In this document: one piece after another, positions 42,378 through 52,744 of the stretch
Layout: every line of letters begins with the position of its first letter
How positions within the stretch are numbered: the first letter of the stretch is position 1
DNA from: Sarocladium kiliense
Lineage: Eukaryota > Ascomycota > Sordariomycetes > Hypocreales > Sarocladiaceae
Length of the DNA stretch: 64,000 nucleotides
Assembly (NCBI GenBank): GCA_030734395.1
Contig: JAUZTG010000023.1
Coordinates: forward strand, 496,001-560,000
Direction of reading: 5' to 3'
Translations under genes and position numbers: made by a program
The notes under the pieces: generated by a model
The model's database searches: none
What the model was told of the DNA's origin: nothing
What the model saw: only the letters and a program-made list of their open reading frames with translations

Positions 42378-44954
42378 ATGGTCACTCTATCGAGAGCAGT
42401 AACAGTACTACTCCTGTTATGCAACGGTGCTTTTGCAGCTTTACCAACATCTTATGATGTCGTCTGGAACAAAGCTGGTGTCAATGGGTCAGCCGACTCC
42501 ATGCCTCTGGGTGGAGGAGATGTTGGCCTGAACACGTGGTACGAAAACGGTAAGCCCACCGAACAATGTATAGTTCAGCTGCAGTCTCATTGCGACTCCG
42601 GTCTGGGACTTATGAATGATATGGGATTGAAGGGGGGTGAACGGATATGTGCCGGAACTTGTTCGCTGACCCTCGACCAGGCACCATATTGATGTACATA
42701 GCTAAGAGCGGTACATTCGACGAGAACAACTCTCTGTTAAAGCTTGGTCGCGTCAGGCTCTCTTTCGATCCCAATCCCTTCGATGACAAATCCTTTGAGC
42801 AGCGCCTACTACTCAACGATGGCTATGTCAGGTACACTGGTAAGAACAAAGCGACCGCCAAGATCTGGGTTGACGTCTTCAACCCTGTTGTTCACGTTGA
42901 GGTCGACAGTCCGAAGGACATCTCGGTCAAGGTTTCTTATGAGAATTGGCGATTCAAAGACCGAGAGATTGTCAACGAGGAGCGCAATCAGGGCTCCTGG
43001 GGCATATACACGTCCAAGATTGCCAACGGCACAACTTACGCGGATAAGATTGGCTTCCATGAGAATGGAGTTCTCATGAGTCATCGCAATGATAAACTGG
43101 ACCTGTGGAATTTCCAGATGAAGCAGCAAGGACTTGAAAAGTACTCCGACAAGATGTATAACCCCATGCGCGACAATGAGTTCGGCATTTTTGTCCACTC
43201 AGAGCAGCTCAAGCCTGGCCCTATCACAGACGGCTACTACATCAACACAACCTATAAAGCATGGAATCTCGTCACTAAGAAACCTCAGAAATCATTCCGC
43301 ATCAACCTTGCGATGTACCAGGCCCAGACTAAGAGCCACAATGACTGGTACAAGGGCCTTCAAAGGGTCATCAAGTCCGCCGTCAAGAATACCCAAAGTG
43401 CCACTATTGCTTGGTGGCACGATTACTGGGCTCGTTCCTACATCATCATCAACGAGGATAATGGCGAGGATGATGCTGGCTTCCAGGTCGGGAAGAACTA
43501 CCAGATCTGGCGCTATCTCATGGGATGCAACGCCAAAGGCGAGTGGCCAACCAAGTTCAACGGTGGCCTCTGGACCTTCGACCCTATCTTCGTCAACAAG
43601 TACCGTCCTTATACTCCGGACTATCGCCGTTGGGGCGGTGGCACTTTTACTGCCCAAAACCAGCGTCTTCTCTACTGGCCACTTCTACGTTCCGGCGACT
43701 TTGATACCATGACGGCCCAGTTCGACTTTTACAAGCGTATCACTCCCAACGCAGTCCTCCGTGGCCAGGTCTACCAAGACATTGATGCAGCATACTTCCT
43801 GGAGCAGATTGACAACACAGGCTTATCCAACGTCTTCGAGTATAATGCACAGTATTACGATGATGATGCGAACACTCCTCGCCCGGACTTCTTTCCCGAT
43901 GGTGAGCTCTGGAATGTCTGGTTGAACCACGTGCAGGACACTGCCAAGTAAGTTCCTTGACAAAGACTCTCCCAATCTTTTCGGCTCCCGGTTCAATCTG
44001 GGTAGCTACAAAACAGACCATCCCCTTTGATCAAGACTGACATTCATGGTTTTCAGCGAGTTCGCAGACATGATTTTGCAGGCAAATATCTACTCTGGTT
44101 ACGACGTCAAGCCTTACCTTGAGTTCATCGAGTACCAGCTCGCGTGGTTCGACAAGTTCTACAAACGAGAGATGCAGAAGCGCAACCCTTGGCCTCTGAC
44201 CGGAATCAATGGCAACGAATCCCTCGTTATCTATCCCGGGTCCGGTGCCGAGACGTACAAGGAGTCATACAATCCCGTATCCACACTCGCTGGCCTTCGC
44301 CAAGTCATCAAGGACCTCCTCATCGTCAACGAGTACGCCCTCGAGAACAAGACCTACTATTCGAAGTATCTTTCTCAGATCCCTGCCAACTCCCTGCGTG
44401 AGCAGAAGGGCCATATTTGCATCGCGCCGGCTGAGGCCTATACCAGGGTGCAGAATAGCGAGATTCCACAGCTCTACACCGTCTTCCCTTGGCCCGAGTA
44501 TGGTCTTGGCCTTCCAAACCTGACACATGCTGTGAACACTTATCTTTACGACACGGAAACCGTAGAATTCCACGGTAACACCGGATGGAAGCAAGATGTC
44601 ATCTGGCTTGCCCGCATGGGTTTCACTGCTAATGCCACAGCCATGACTGAGGACCGCTACAGCCCGAGCAAGGTTTGCAAATTCCCAACGTTCAAGGGCC
44701 CGAACTTCGATTGGACTCCTGACTTGAACCATTTTGGCTCCGCCGCAATCGGCCTCCAAGAGCAGCTCATCCAGACATTTGCTGGAAACGATATTCGCCT
44801 GCTGGCTGCCTGGCCTAAGACCTGGGACGCTCGCTTCAAGGTGTATGCTCCCCACAAGACCACCGTTGAAGGAACTGTCAAGGCTGGCAAGATGAGCAGC
44901 CTGAACGTTCTTCCTAAGTCTCGCAAAGTAGACGTCATCATTGGCCAGAGCTAG
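42378..44954 (+). CDS. secreted DUF5703 protein, predicted (alpha/alpha)6 glycosidase-like
   Basis: Three exons (42378-42549, 42681-43947, 44057-44954; introns 131 and 109 nt) encode 778 residues. Residues 1-20 form a signal peptide ending Gly-Ala-Phe-Ala. The N-terminal DUF5703 domain shows Met-Pro-Leu-Gly-Gly-Gly-Asp-Val-Gly-Leu-Asn and, after the first junction, Lys-Ser-Gly-Thr-Phe-Asp-Glu-Asn-Asn. The barrel-like C-terminal part has Gly-Gly-Leu-Trp-Thr-Phe-Asp, Pro-Asp-Tyr-Arg-Arg-Trp-Gly-Gly-Gly and Tyr-Pro-Gly-Ser-Gly-Ala-Glu. The layout resembles GH95/GH65-type enzymes, but no activity is known to me for this family. It is likely an extracellular polysaccharide-acting protein. Confidence 0.88.
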
Positions 44955-45145
44955 GGAGTTTCCGCATCTACTTGTATATCCCAGTCAAATAAAGCCATTT
45001 ACTCCAATTTACTGTCCTCTAAGTCTCGTGCGATGGCCGATCTTCATACGTAGGATGTACTTCCGAAGACTTCGAAAGTGAGGTGCTGCATGGCGATCCA
45101 GATGTATTATGATATGACCTAGAGTCGGCCCTTCCCAGGGCCGAC

Positions 45146-46256
45146 TCACTCCTCAAGGTAGGGATTTATGATGTTCTCATGGATACTGTCCTCCAGAGAC
45201 CTCCAATGAACCTTGTTCGGATCTGCAGACCACTTCTTCATGAGCGCAACGGCGTCTGTCTGATCGACAGACACTTTGAGGTGATGCGTCTGAGGATAAT
45301 CATCCACAAACTTCCTCTGCGGCCGTAGCTTGCGAAATACAGCAAGTATCTCGTTCCAGTGAGTGTTGTGGCCCCATGCCTGGATTCGGGCGTGTTTTAC
45401 TTCGGGGTCTAGCACAACTGCGACATGGACCAACGCGACATCTTTTACGTCTGCGTAGAAAGCTTTGTTTACAAATGTCAGACCGAAGCTCGCGAGAGTT
45501 ATGAAATAGGGGGCGAAGGTTCTTACTGGCTTCCAATGGATCCATCGCCCATCTGTGACCTCTGTATCCGTGAACCACCCAATTTGCTTGCCCTTCAATG
45601 TGCTTCTTATGGAGTGGCTCGCCAATCAGGCCCGCGGGAGAAATAACATGTACATTGAAGGGGACCTCGTTCTCTTTGACAAATTTCCACACTTCTTTCT
45701 CGGCGGCAACCTTACTAGCGGGATAGTTGAGCATGGCACGAGAAGCGTCATATGGAGGTGGTGCCCATGCAGCCTCAAGGACACCGTCATTCCAAGAGTC
45801 TCGTCCCACGACGCCATTGTCAACACCGCCCTTGAGTGGGGAAGAGTTGAGAGCGCTGCCAGTGAAGACAACTTCCTTGACCAAGGGCTCTTGCGTAGCT
45901 GCTCTCATGACCGAGGTGATGCTGTTAACCAGTGGCGTGATGACCTCATTGGGATCAGGGACCACATTCGTAACGTAGGCGGTATGCAGAATAGCAGATA
46001 CGCCTTTTATCGCTTCGTCGTAAGCTCCGTCAGCACCGAGATCAGGCACTGACACAAGTTCGATAGCGCCAGTATCGGCGAATGACTGGAAGCGACCCTC
46101 CAAGAGCCAAGTAGATTGAGCAGGATCGCGGACGGTGGCCCGAACTCTAAAGCCTCTATAAAGAAGTTGAAGACATATGTGTGATGCGAGGAAGCCACTG
46201 CCACCGGTAACTAACACCCAGGAGCCGGCTGGTATCGACATTGTTGCGGAGGACAT
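45146..46256 (-). CDS. NAD(P)-dependent ketone/aldehyde reductase (Gre2/dihydroflavonol reductase-like)
   Basis: Two exons (46256-45527, 45462-45146; 64-nt intron) encode 348 residues. The apparent frameshift near 45.5 kb is this intron: GTAAGA after Pro-Leu-Glu-Ala, resuming at Phe-Tyr-Ala-Asp-Val-Lys-Asp-Val. The extended-SDR signs are Val-Thr-Gly-Gly-Ser-Gly-Phe-Leu-Ala-Ser-His for cofactor binding, and Tyr-Pro-Ala-Ser-Lys as catalytic pair. It is cytosolic. Relatives reduce methylglyoxal and various carbonyls. It is convergent with the DUF5703 gene (191 bases between stops). A start six codons later (Met-Ser-Ile-Pro) is possible. Confidence 0.9.
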
Positions 46257-46828
46257 GGTGAGAGATGGTGTTCCGTTGGTAGTGAGAAGGCACGAATAGA
46301 ACTGGGAGAAATTGAAGTTGCGCTATTCTCAGTTCTTCTGTCTCGACTCCTTATATAATATATGTCAATACTTAAATTCCATGTATTCAAGACTCAGGCT
46401 CTCGCTGATGAAGGAAATCCTAAGGCTTGGCCGCTTACGACACAGACCTGCACATAGAGCAGCCAGTCGGCCCTACGGGGCTGTGAGCAGTGAGAGTCTC
46501 ACAACGTTTCAAGTGACCTGATCATCCGAGTGGGAAAAAGCATTGTGCTCAATAGATGTCTAGTGTATCTGTAGCGCGGTGTACTTGACGCGTGCGAGTC
46601 TCTGTCCTTGTCACCCATACGCCGCCCAAACTTATGTCCCGATCGGGCAATCCTTCCCCTTGGCATCGGGTGAATCTAATCACCTCAGGGCTCCTCTTTG
46701 AAGTATTGTAGAAAGTCCTACTTAAGATTTACATGCCAGACTAGGCCTGGGGGCTGGCGGCGCTCTGCTGTTGAGTGTGATGGCCACCTCGCCAACCCTC
46801 TCCATGCGGTCCTTCCCCTTGTCCAACA
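46257..46828. other. intergenic, no gene seen
   Basis: Contains the promoter of the reductase gene; an AT-rich TATATAATATATG-like stretch lies near 46350. Nothing else is recognised. Confidence 0.4.
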
Positions 46829-47617
46829 TCACATTTCTATGTATGACGCATTTTTTCGAAATGCTGAATCGTTGTATCTTGAACCCATTACCACTATCTC
46901 AGACTCTCCACACATAGCGTAGTGTAGGGTGGTCATGTTGTCAGCCAGGTCAAGCATCTCCGTCTTGATCACCACATTCCTGGGGCCTAGACGATGCAAA
47001 GCCTGGGCCATCGACTTGACATCACCGAGCCCCCTTGGATGTTCTGTGGGAATACCTGCTTCGATCAACGGTGCTTTGGCCTCTGGTACGGTGGCAAAGA
47101 GGATGTATGTTCGTGGAAAAAGATCCATCAGTATGGCTGCTACAAGGGCTTGACCGGGTTCAGGGCCAAGCCTGAAGATAGCCTCCGAATCAACGATGAC
47201 TGCAGCCTTCGGGTTTCGCTTTAGGAGCCTGCATATGACTTCCAAAATAGACAAGGAGACAAGAAGTCCTGGTACACCGGTCAGCGGAGAGTTGGTGCGC
47301 GGGGCTGTCGGCCTACCAATCTTGACCACGGTGTAGCTAAAGTTCCTCTCCAACTTGGCAATACCCTGCTCCAAATGTTCAGAGTTTTCCTCGACGACCT
47401 TGACCGTTTCGTCATGAAGTCGAATAATATTGCCAGTAGAGACCAGCTCCAGCGGAACCACTTTACGTGCTTCAATTGCTCTTTGGTCGGCTTGGAGACC
47501 CCTGCGTTGACTGTAAGTGTTGGAAGAGCAGGCGTCCATCATTTGACTTGCGAGTGAGCGTAGTCTTCCGTGCATCCAAACACCAACACGCCGTCGTCCT
47601 TCATGGTTGTGCGACAA
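46829..47617 (-). pseudogene. decayed phosphomethylpyrimidine kinase-like (ThiD-type) gene
   Basis: An open frame of 262 codons shows scattered likeness to fungal hydroxymethylpyrimidine kinases. The clues are Gly-Leu-Gln-Ala-Asp-Gln, Val-Val-Lys-Ile-Gly, Ala-Val-Ile-Val-Asp, Val-Pro-Glu-Ala-Lys-Ala-Pro-Leu-Ile-Glu-Ala-Gly and Ala-Leu-His-Arg-Leu-Gly-Pro-Arg-Asn-Val-Val-Ile-Lys. The family N-terminus (a Gly-Ser-Asp-Ser-Gly-Gly loop) is absent in this frame. A look-alike (Val-Leu-Val-Phe-Gly-Cys-Thr-Glu-Asp) sits in another frame just upstream, and I found no intron that joins the two. The C-terminal catalytic Gly-Thr-Gly-Cys region is missing. I therefore read it as a relic rather than a working vitamin B1 enzyme. 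A diverged functional protein is not excluded. Confidence 0.5.
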
Positions 47618-48207
47618 TGTGTTGCCGTGCGCTGCTTGAGGACCTCAGATGGACAACTCGAGGCTTCAAGAAACCCAAATAGCTTGGTAGAAAGGTTCAG
47701 TGTTGTTTTTATCCAACTCAAGCGAGCGCCGTTTCGTTTCAGGTCTGCAGCCAAAACGGGTACAACGGCAACTCGAACAGATCCAACAGGAACCTTTGCT
47801 ATAACAGCCGCCGAGTCGCCAGACCAGCTGGTGGAGTTCGTGAAGCTGGCGAATGAGACAGCTTGGGGTTTTGAAGCGACCAACGGCATGGGGTGTTGCA
47901 TTTCATGCAAGATTACGGCCGCAATCTGGGTTGGACGAACACATTCCTCACAAGCTCTGAGCCTTCTTGAGATCTAATAGCCATCATACACGAGCGTAGC
48001 CATGTCGTTCTCGCCTTACAATAACCCAAGCCCGACACAAGGCGCACCCTGATTAGGAAATCCTTTGTCTTGGCATCTGACAAATCCGCTCGAGGCTTCT
48101 GTCGTGGGCTATTCGCGGTCTCGAGCTCTTCTCTTGTTTCCTCGAAATCACATTTTATTGTCATTGCATATCATCCTAGACCTTCTCGATTCTTACAGGT
48201 CTTGGCC
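47618..48207. other. intergenic region between ThiD-like relic and regulator-like gene
   Basis: Overlapping frames on both strands (47570-47977 plus, 47539-47910 minus) may include the decayed 5' part of the ThiD-like gene. No firm feature. Confidence 0.35.
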
Positions 48208-49209
48208 ATGGCGCGTAAATTCCAATTCGTCGCGGTCACCGAACCGACGGGAGCCTCCTCGCCTGAGTCCAAGAAATTGGCTTACTCACATGCTTTTCGC
48301 CAGGCCCGTGCCGAGAGAAGACGCAAGCAGATGGAGACATATAAGAAGGAGAAAGATAGTGTGCCGGATCAGGCATTATCTACGTCTCAATCGAGTCTTC
48401 CCAGTCCTATAGGCCAAGGTCTCAGCAGCTACCGAGATCCTTTCTCATGCTTGGCACGGCCTCTGTCCTCGGTGGAATATTATCTCTTAGATCACTGTAA
48501 GTCTTGATCTGTGATCTGTCGCGTCCTGTACCCGAAGTGTGAATCGACTTACTCGAGCATACCATCACTTGCCCTTTCGCCGTGTATCTCTTGTGCTGAC
48601 ATCCCCAACTCCAGATGCCCACGTCATCGTGCCATTCCAGATTGGGCACTGTGGTCTCTTCGACTCTCCAGGCGACCATAAGACGCAATTGCTTCGAGAA
48701 TGGGTCGGTCTCGCTATAACCGACCACGCACTCATGGTCGCGATGGTTCTGTTGGGCACTTGCCGATACCTCCTTCGTGCGCAGCCAGGCAATCTTGCAT
48801 TGGGACGCTTAGCCCTGCAGTACAAGCAAGCGTGTATCCAGACATTACGACAAGAGATAAGCAAAACTAATAATGCTATCAACCTGATGACTGTCGCTAA
48901 AGCGCTTGCGCTTGCCCTGGATGAGGTAGCTATAACGCTCGAGACACTGTTTTCGCGTCCGAAACATGCTAAGATATCACTCAGGCAAACTACGGCGAGG
49001 TTGTCGTTGCTCGAAAACACTTTAGAGGCGTCGTCGCCATGGTCGACTCAAGTGGTGGCGCAGGCGCTCTCGGCCTGACAGGACTGTTGGATCGGATATA
49101 CCATCGCTTCATACTAACCTTGGATCTGCAAAGTCTGGATACAGAGGCCGCGTGTGAGGCGCAGGCCATATCACAGACCATTACAGCACCTGCTGCGAAT
49201 AATGAATAA
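48208..49209 (+). CDS. fungal transcription factor-like protein lacking a zinc cluster
   Basis: Three exons (48208-48496, 48615-48925, 48985-49209; introns 118 and 59 nt) encode 274 residues. The N-terminus has Phe-Gln-Phe-Val-Ala-Val-Thr-Glu-Pro followed by a basic stretch with Arg-Ala-Glu-Arg-Arg-Arg-Lys-Gln. That form is common in fungal_trans_2-type proteins that start after the DNA-binding domain. The rest resembles the helical regulatory domain (Tyr-Tyr-Leu-Leu-Asp-His-Tyr, Met-Val-Ala-Met-Val-Leu-Leu-Gly, Leu-Thr-Gly-Leu-Leu-Asp-Arg). No Cys cluster exists in any frame just upstream. At 274 residues it is short for the family, so it may be truncated or a natural regulator partner. Confidence 0.68.
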
Positions 49210-49567
49210 ATGATGAGTATTCATTTATGCTGACACGTGCTACACACACCAGATAGTGTCGGTGTCATGCCATGCGCCTACACCCGACAAACCCTTAACA
49301 CCGACGACCCTGCATGACGCTCCGCAAAGTCCGCTTTCCGCTACGTATCGCGCATTGGCTGTGCCTCGCCCCGACAACAAGTATAAATCATGTGGAATCA
49401 TCGAACTTGAGATTTGATCATACGAATACCCATTTTCTGGCATCAGATAGCAACTTGCGAGGCAATCACAAGTGGGCAACTCAACAGGACCATTAGCATC
49501 GCCCCTCTGGACTGTGCTTGAACCATCGCCTCACACCAATTCCGTAACGTCAAGCACAACCTCTACC
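49210..49567. promoter_or_regulatory. promoter region of the SDR-fold gene
   Basis: A 358-base gap between two plus-strand genes. A weak AT-rich element (GTATAAATC) lies at 49380-49388, about 180 bases before the ATG. No gene is seen. Confidence 0.35.
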
Positions 49568-50416
49568 ATGGGTATCAGAGCTCTCGTCGTTGGAGGCACC
49601 AGCGGCACAGGCTACGCTCTCGCCTGCCGCCTAGCCGCCGAACCAAGCACCACCTCCGTCATCATCAGCGGTCGCAACAAGCCCGCAACCCTCCCACACT
49701 CGAACATGCACTTCCGGGCCCTGGACGCTACCTCCATGCGCGGCATCAAGACCTACACCGACGCCTTCAAGGCCTCAGAAACAGAGAAGCTCGACTATCT
49801 GATCATGTCGCAAGGTGTGATGAACCTCAATGGCAGAGACGAGACTCCTGAAGGCATTGATAAGAAGATGGCGGTTCACTACTACGGTCGACAAATGCTC
49901 ACCCGAGAACTCCTCCCTTCTCTCACGCCAGACGCCAAAGTCATCTCAGTGTACGATAGCTGGTCCGGCAATCCCCAAAAAGTCAACTGGGACGACCTAG
50001 ACCTCAAGAAGAACTTCAGCCTAGGCACTGCTGCCAACCACTGCATGGTCATGAACGATGCCATGGTACAGCACTTCGCTACAACGCAAAACCCCGGGGA
50101 TAAGCGCCACTTCATCCACGCTTGGCCCGGTGCTGTCAAGTCGAACCTTGGAGGTGAGCTGCCGTGGTATGTGAGGGCACCGCTGCAGGCTTTGCAGGGT
50201 GTCATTGCGACGAAGCCAGATGTTTGGGCGGAGAGGTTGTTCACTGGGGTGAAAGAGCGTGTGGAAGAGGGTGAGAACGACGGCAAGCGGTGGCATTGGC
50301 TTAATCAGAAGGGTCGCGACGTGAAAGATAAAAAGATCTGGACGGAAGAGGAGATGAGCAAGATTGCAGGGCATACCTGGAACCTCCTGGATGCAGCGGT
50401 CACCACGAAGGCTTAA
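49568..50416 (+). CDS. SDR-fold NAD(P)-binding protein without Tyr-x-x-x-Lys
   Basis: A single exon encodes 282 residues from Met-Gly-Ile-Arg-Ala. The frame is open back to 49472, but those 32 residues look like leader sequence. The Rossmann loop Gly-Gly-Thr-Ser-Gly-Thr-Gly is present, as are a second-strand Ser-Gly-Arg-Asn suggesting NADPH, and Met-Ser-Gln-Gly-Val in the Asn-Ala-Gly position. The normal Tyr-x-x-x-Lys pair is replaced by Ala-Asn-His-Cys-Met-Val-Met-Asn-Asp. This replacement recurs in a fungal subgroup, so it seems genuine rather than an error. Its reaction is unknown. Confidence 0.82.
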   Translation: MGIRALVVGGTSGTGYALACRLAAEPSTTSVIISGRNKPATLPHSNMHFRALDATSMRGIKTYTDAFKASETEKLDYLIMSQGVMNLNGRDETPEGIDKKMAVHYYGRQMLTRELLPSLTPDAKVISVYDSWSGNPQKVNWDDLDLKKNFSLGTAANHCMVMNDAMVQHFATTQNPGDKRHFIHAWPGAVKSNLGGELPWYVRAPLQALQGVIATKPDVWAERLFTGVKERVEEGENDGKRWHWLNQKGRDVKDKKIWTEEEMSKIAGHTWNLLDAAVTTKA

Positions 50417-50947
50417 TGTCGGATGATGGTCTACGTTTTCTGATTGGGATGTATCATAGTGTAAAGGCGACAAGCAAGCAAATGTCAGTATTGTAATGTG
50501 TAAGTAGAAAGGAAAATGCTCATGATCCGTTTACAGCCTTGGCTCTACTGCCGAAGGTATGCTCGCCCATACAATGTATGCCATCGCTGTGGATGGTCAT
50601 GGAGAAAAGAAAACAACCGGAACGCCATGCCCTGACAACATAGATTTCCCACTCCTCGACAAGCGCTCCGCACCGTCGACAAACGCGATTCCTGGTCCCT
50701 TAGTCATCCCACTCCTCGTCCAACGAGTCTATCAGTCGGTTTTCCGCATCTGCATTCCTGTTGCGCGAGCTTGGGCTCGAGGATCCTATATGTCGATAGC
50801 CTCCGCGGTTTGGCTTGATTCGTAGGCAGCAAGTAACAGCGCTGAAGAACGTGTCCTATACGCAAGACAAAGGAAAAAGACCACAGTCAGCCCCTCAGTT
50901 CATTTCCAAAAAGAAAGTGTGCCCCCGAAGTTGCGTGGGTTCGCTCA
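50417..50947. other. intergenic, convergent 3' ends
   Basis: 3' flanks of the SDR-fold gene and of the MRH receptor gene. No gene is seen. Confidence 0.4.
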
Positions 50948-51977
50948 TCAACGGTAAGGCAGGTCTGTTTTGGACTGGGAGGGACGAACAGAGGCAAAGG
51001 TCCAAATATTTGCCCAAAGGCTGTAGTTGGGAAGCTGGCGCCAGCCGCGGGCGTGGCTGATCGTTCGGTTGTAGAAGACGCCGCCGAGGATGTACACGAG
51101 TACCGCGATGAGGAGGATGATGCTGAAGATACCACCAGGGCCGACACTGCCGGGCTTGTGTGGCTCGGCATGTGCGCATGCATGAACGGATCTCGCTTCG
51201 AAGAAGTATGCGCACTCGTCGGGGTCGGTACCAATGAAGGAAAGACTGGCGGTCGCTGCACCAGGGTCCCGATCGCAATGGAAGGAGATGGTGGCCGATT
51301 TGCGTCGAGAACCCTCGACGGTGGGCACGTCATCGGCGTCGTCGTGGTACACACTGTCCTCGGGGTCGTATGCCGGACGCATAGGATGATCTTCATCGTC
51401 TTCGGTCCAGATATTGTGCTCTTCTTCGCCATCGCCACCTTCGTTTGATTCCTGCCGGCGTACCTTCTTCGAATCTTTTCCACACGGCGAACCATCCACA
51501 TATTGCAGGACGAGCTTCCTTCCACGGCTGACTAGATCCAAAGAAGTTTTGCTACATGTTGTTAGTGAGTGAAAACTTTGCACTATTAAGCGCAGTGAGC
51601 ACCAACCCTAAAGAGTAGATATCGTCACCCTCAGTGTAGTAGGCGCTGACATTCGCCCACATGCTTTCCTCGACCCCAACGACACCTGTGACTGGCTCCA
51701 CCACCGCGCCGCAGATGTTCAGTGTGAAGTTCCTGCCATAGTCATGCCCCCGAGCATAGTAGTCCTTAGTTGGCGTACGATACGACGCGCCAGAAGCTCC
51801 AACGGCTACTGCCGTGTCTGGCCGCAAGTCGAAGAACGCCCCGCTACCGGTAGACGAGGTGGCTGTGCACAATGGGATGTGAGTCGTGGGATCTGCCTCC
51901 ATCTCTAGAGTTGGGTCTGCAAAGCCTCGTGCCGCGCCTGCGAGGACGAATGGCAATGCGGAACGGATGGAGCGCAT
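50948..51977 (-). CDS. MRH-domain type I membrane protein (Mrl1/Atg27-like sorting receptor)
   Basis: Two exons (51977-51607, 51551-50948; 55-nt intron with CTAAC branch site) encode 324 residues. The start at Met-Arg-Ser-Ile-Arg gives a clean signal peptide ending Gly-Phe-Ala; the frame is open 27 codons further up but would bury it. The lumenal part has spaced Cys residues and Asn-Ile-Cys-Gly-Ala-Val, Arg-Gly-Arg-Lys-Leu-Val-Leu-Gln-Tyr and Asp-Gly-Ser-Pro-Cys, as in mannose-6-phosphate-receptor homology domains. One membrane helix (Ile-Phe-Ser-Ile-Ile-Leu-Leu-Ile) follows, then a tail with Gly-Trp-Arg-Gln-Leu-Pro-Asn-Tyr. Relatives sort proteins between Golgi, endosome and vacuole. The choice between Mrl1 and Atg27 cannot be settled here. 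Confidence 0.8.
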
Positions 51978-52744
51978 CGTGACGAATACGGTCGGTCGTA
52001 GTTGGAAGACGGCGCCCGTCGGCGCTGGTAACGAGATGTCGAGCAAGGCGCGGTTCAAGGTAAGACTCGGACGACGAAATCAGTTCGGAGCTTCGAGCGT
52101 GTAGCGGTGCCTAGAGGTAAACCTGTCTGGCAGCACGGAATCGTGATTGAGGTTAGTTGGCTCGAGTGGTTTCGCAGGTTGCTGTCATGATCTTCAGCGC
52201 TACCCCTTTGATTCGCAACCTGTCCTCGAACGGAATCAGCTCTCGGCAGCAGCACAATCGTAGCTGCCTCATTGGCTCGGAGGACTGCCGCTGCGTACCC
52301 ACTGCGACTGCTTACGGCAGGTCCCACCAAGAGCTGCAACGGGAAGGAAATACCAAGGTGCACGTGATCAAGTCCGGCTTCGGCTTCAGGTTCCTCCGGT
52401 TCCTTACCTCAGTGTGTCAACGAATACGTTCTGGCTCATCGTATTCGTTGTTTGGCTACAGTTGGGGCTGCCGTGCTAAGCGATATAAGGTTTAGCGTCC
52501 GATCTTCAGTGCATGAGGTCACCCGGGATCTAGCAGTCCGGACGAAATCTAGCAGTTCAGTGCAGCACTATTTCTGTAGCTTCGCGACTGCATGACGCGC
52601 TCAGTGGCTTGTCTCGCCAGCCATTCCTCGCCCTGTCCTCCCACATAAGGCTGTCCTCTCCTTCACTCATTTCTGCCTGTGCTGTTCAAGTCTTTTCCGC
52701 CATCGAACTCGTTGCCACATTGGGAGAACAGCACAATATCCATC
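51978..52744. promoter_or_regulatory. divergent promoter, MRH receptor / Erg24
   Basis: About 770 bases between outward-facing starts. A CT-rich leader lies before the Erg24 ATG. A repeat of TCGTATTCGTT form occurs near 52420-52450. No gene is seen. Confidence 0.4.

Noticed and set aside
45300..45625. apparent frameshift in the Gre2-like reductase
   Set aside because: A 64-nt GT-AG intron (45463-45526) joins the two frames perfectly, so the gene is intact.
47570..47977. 135-codon plus-strand frame with a faint aldehyde-dehydrogenase-like stretch
   Set aside because: The likeness covers under 25 residues, lacks the catalytic Cys and Glu motifs, and overlaps the ThiD-like relic.
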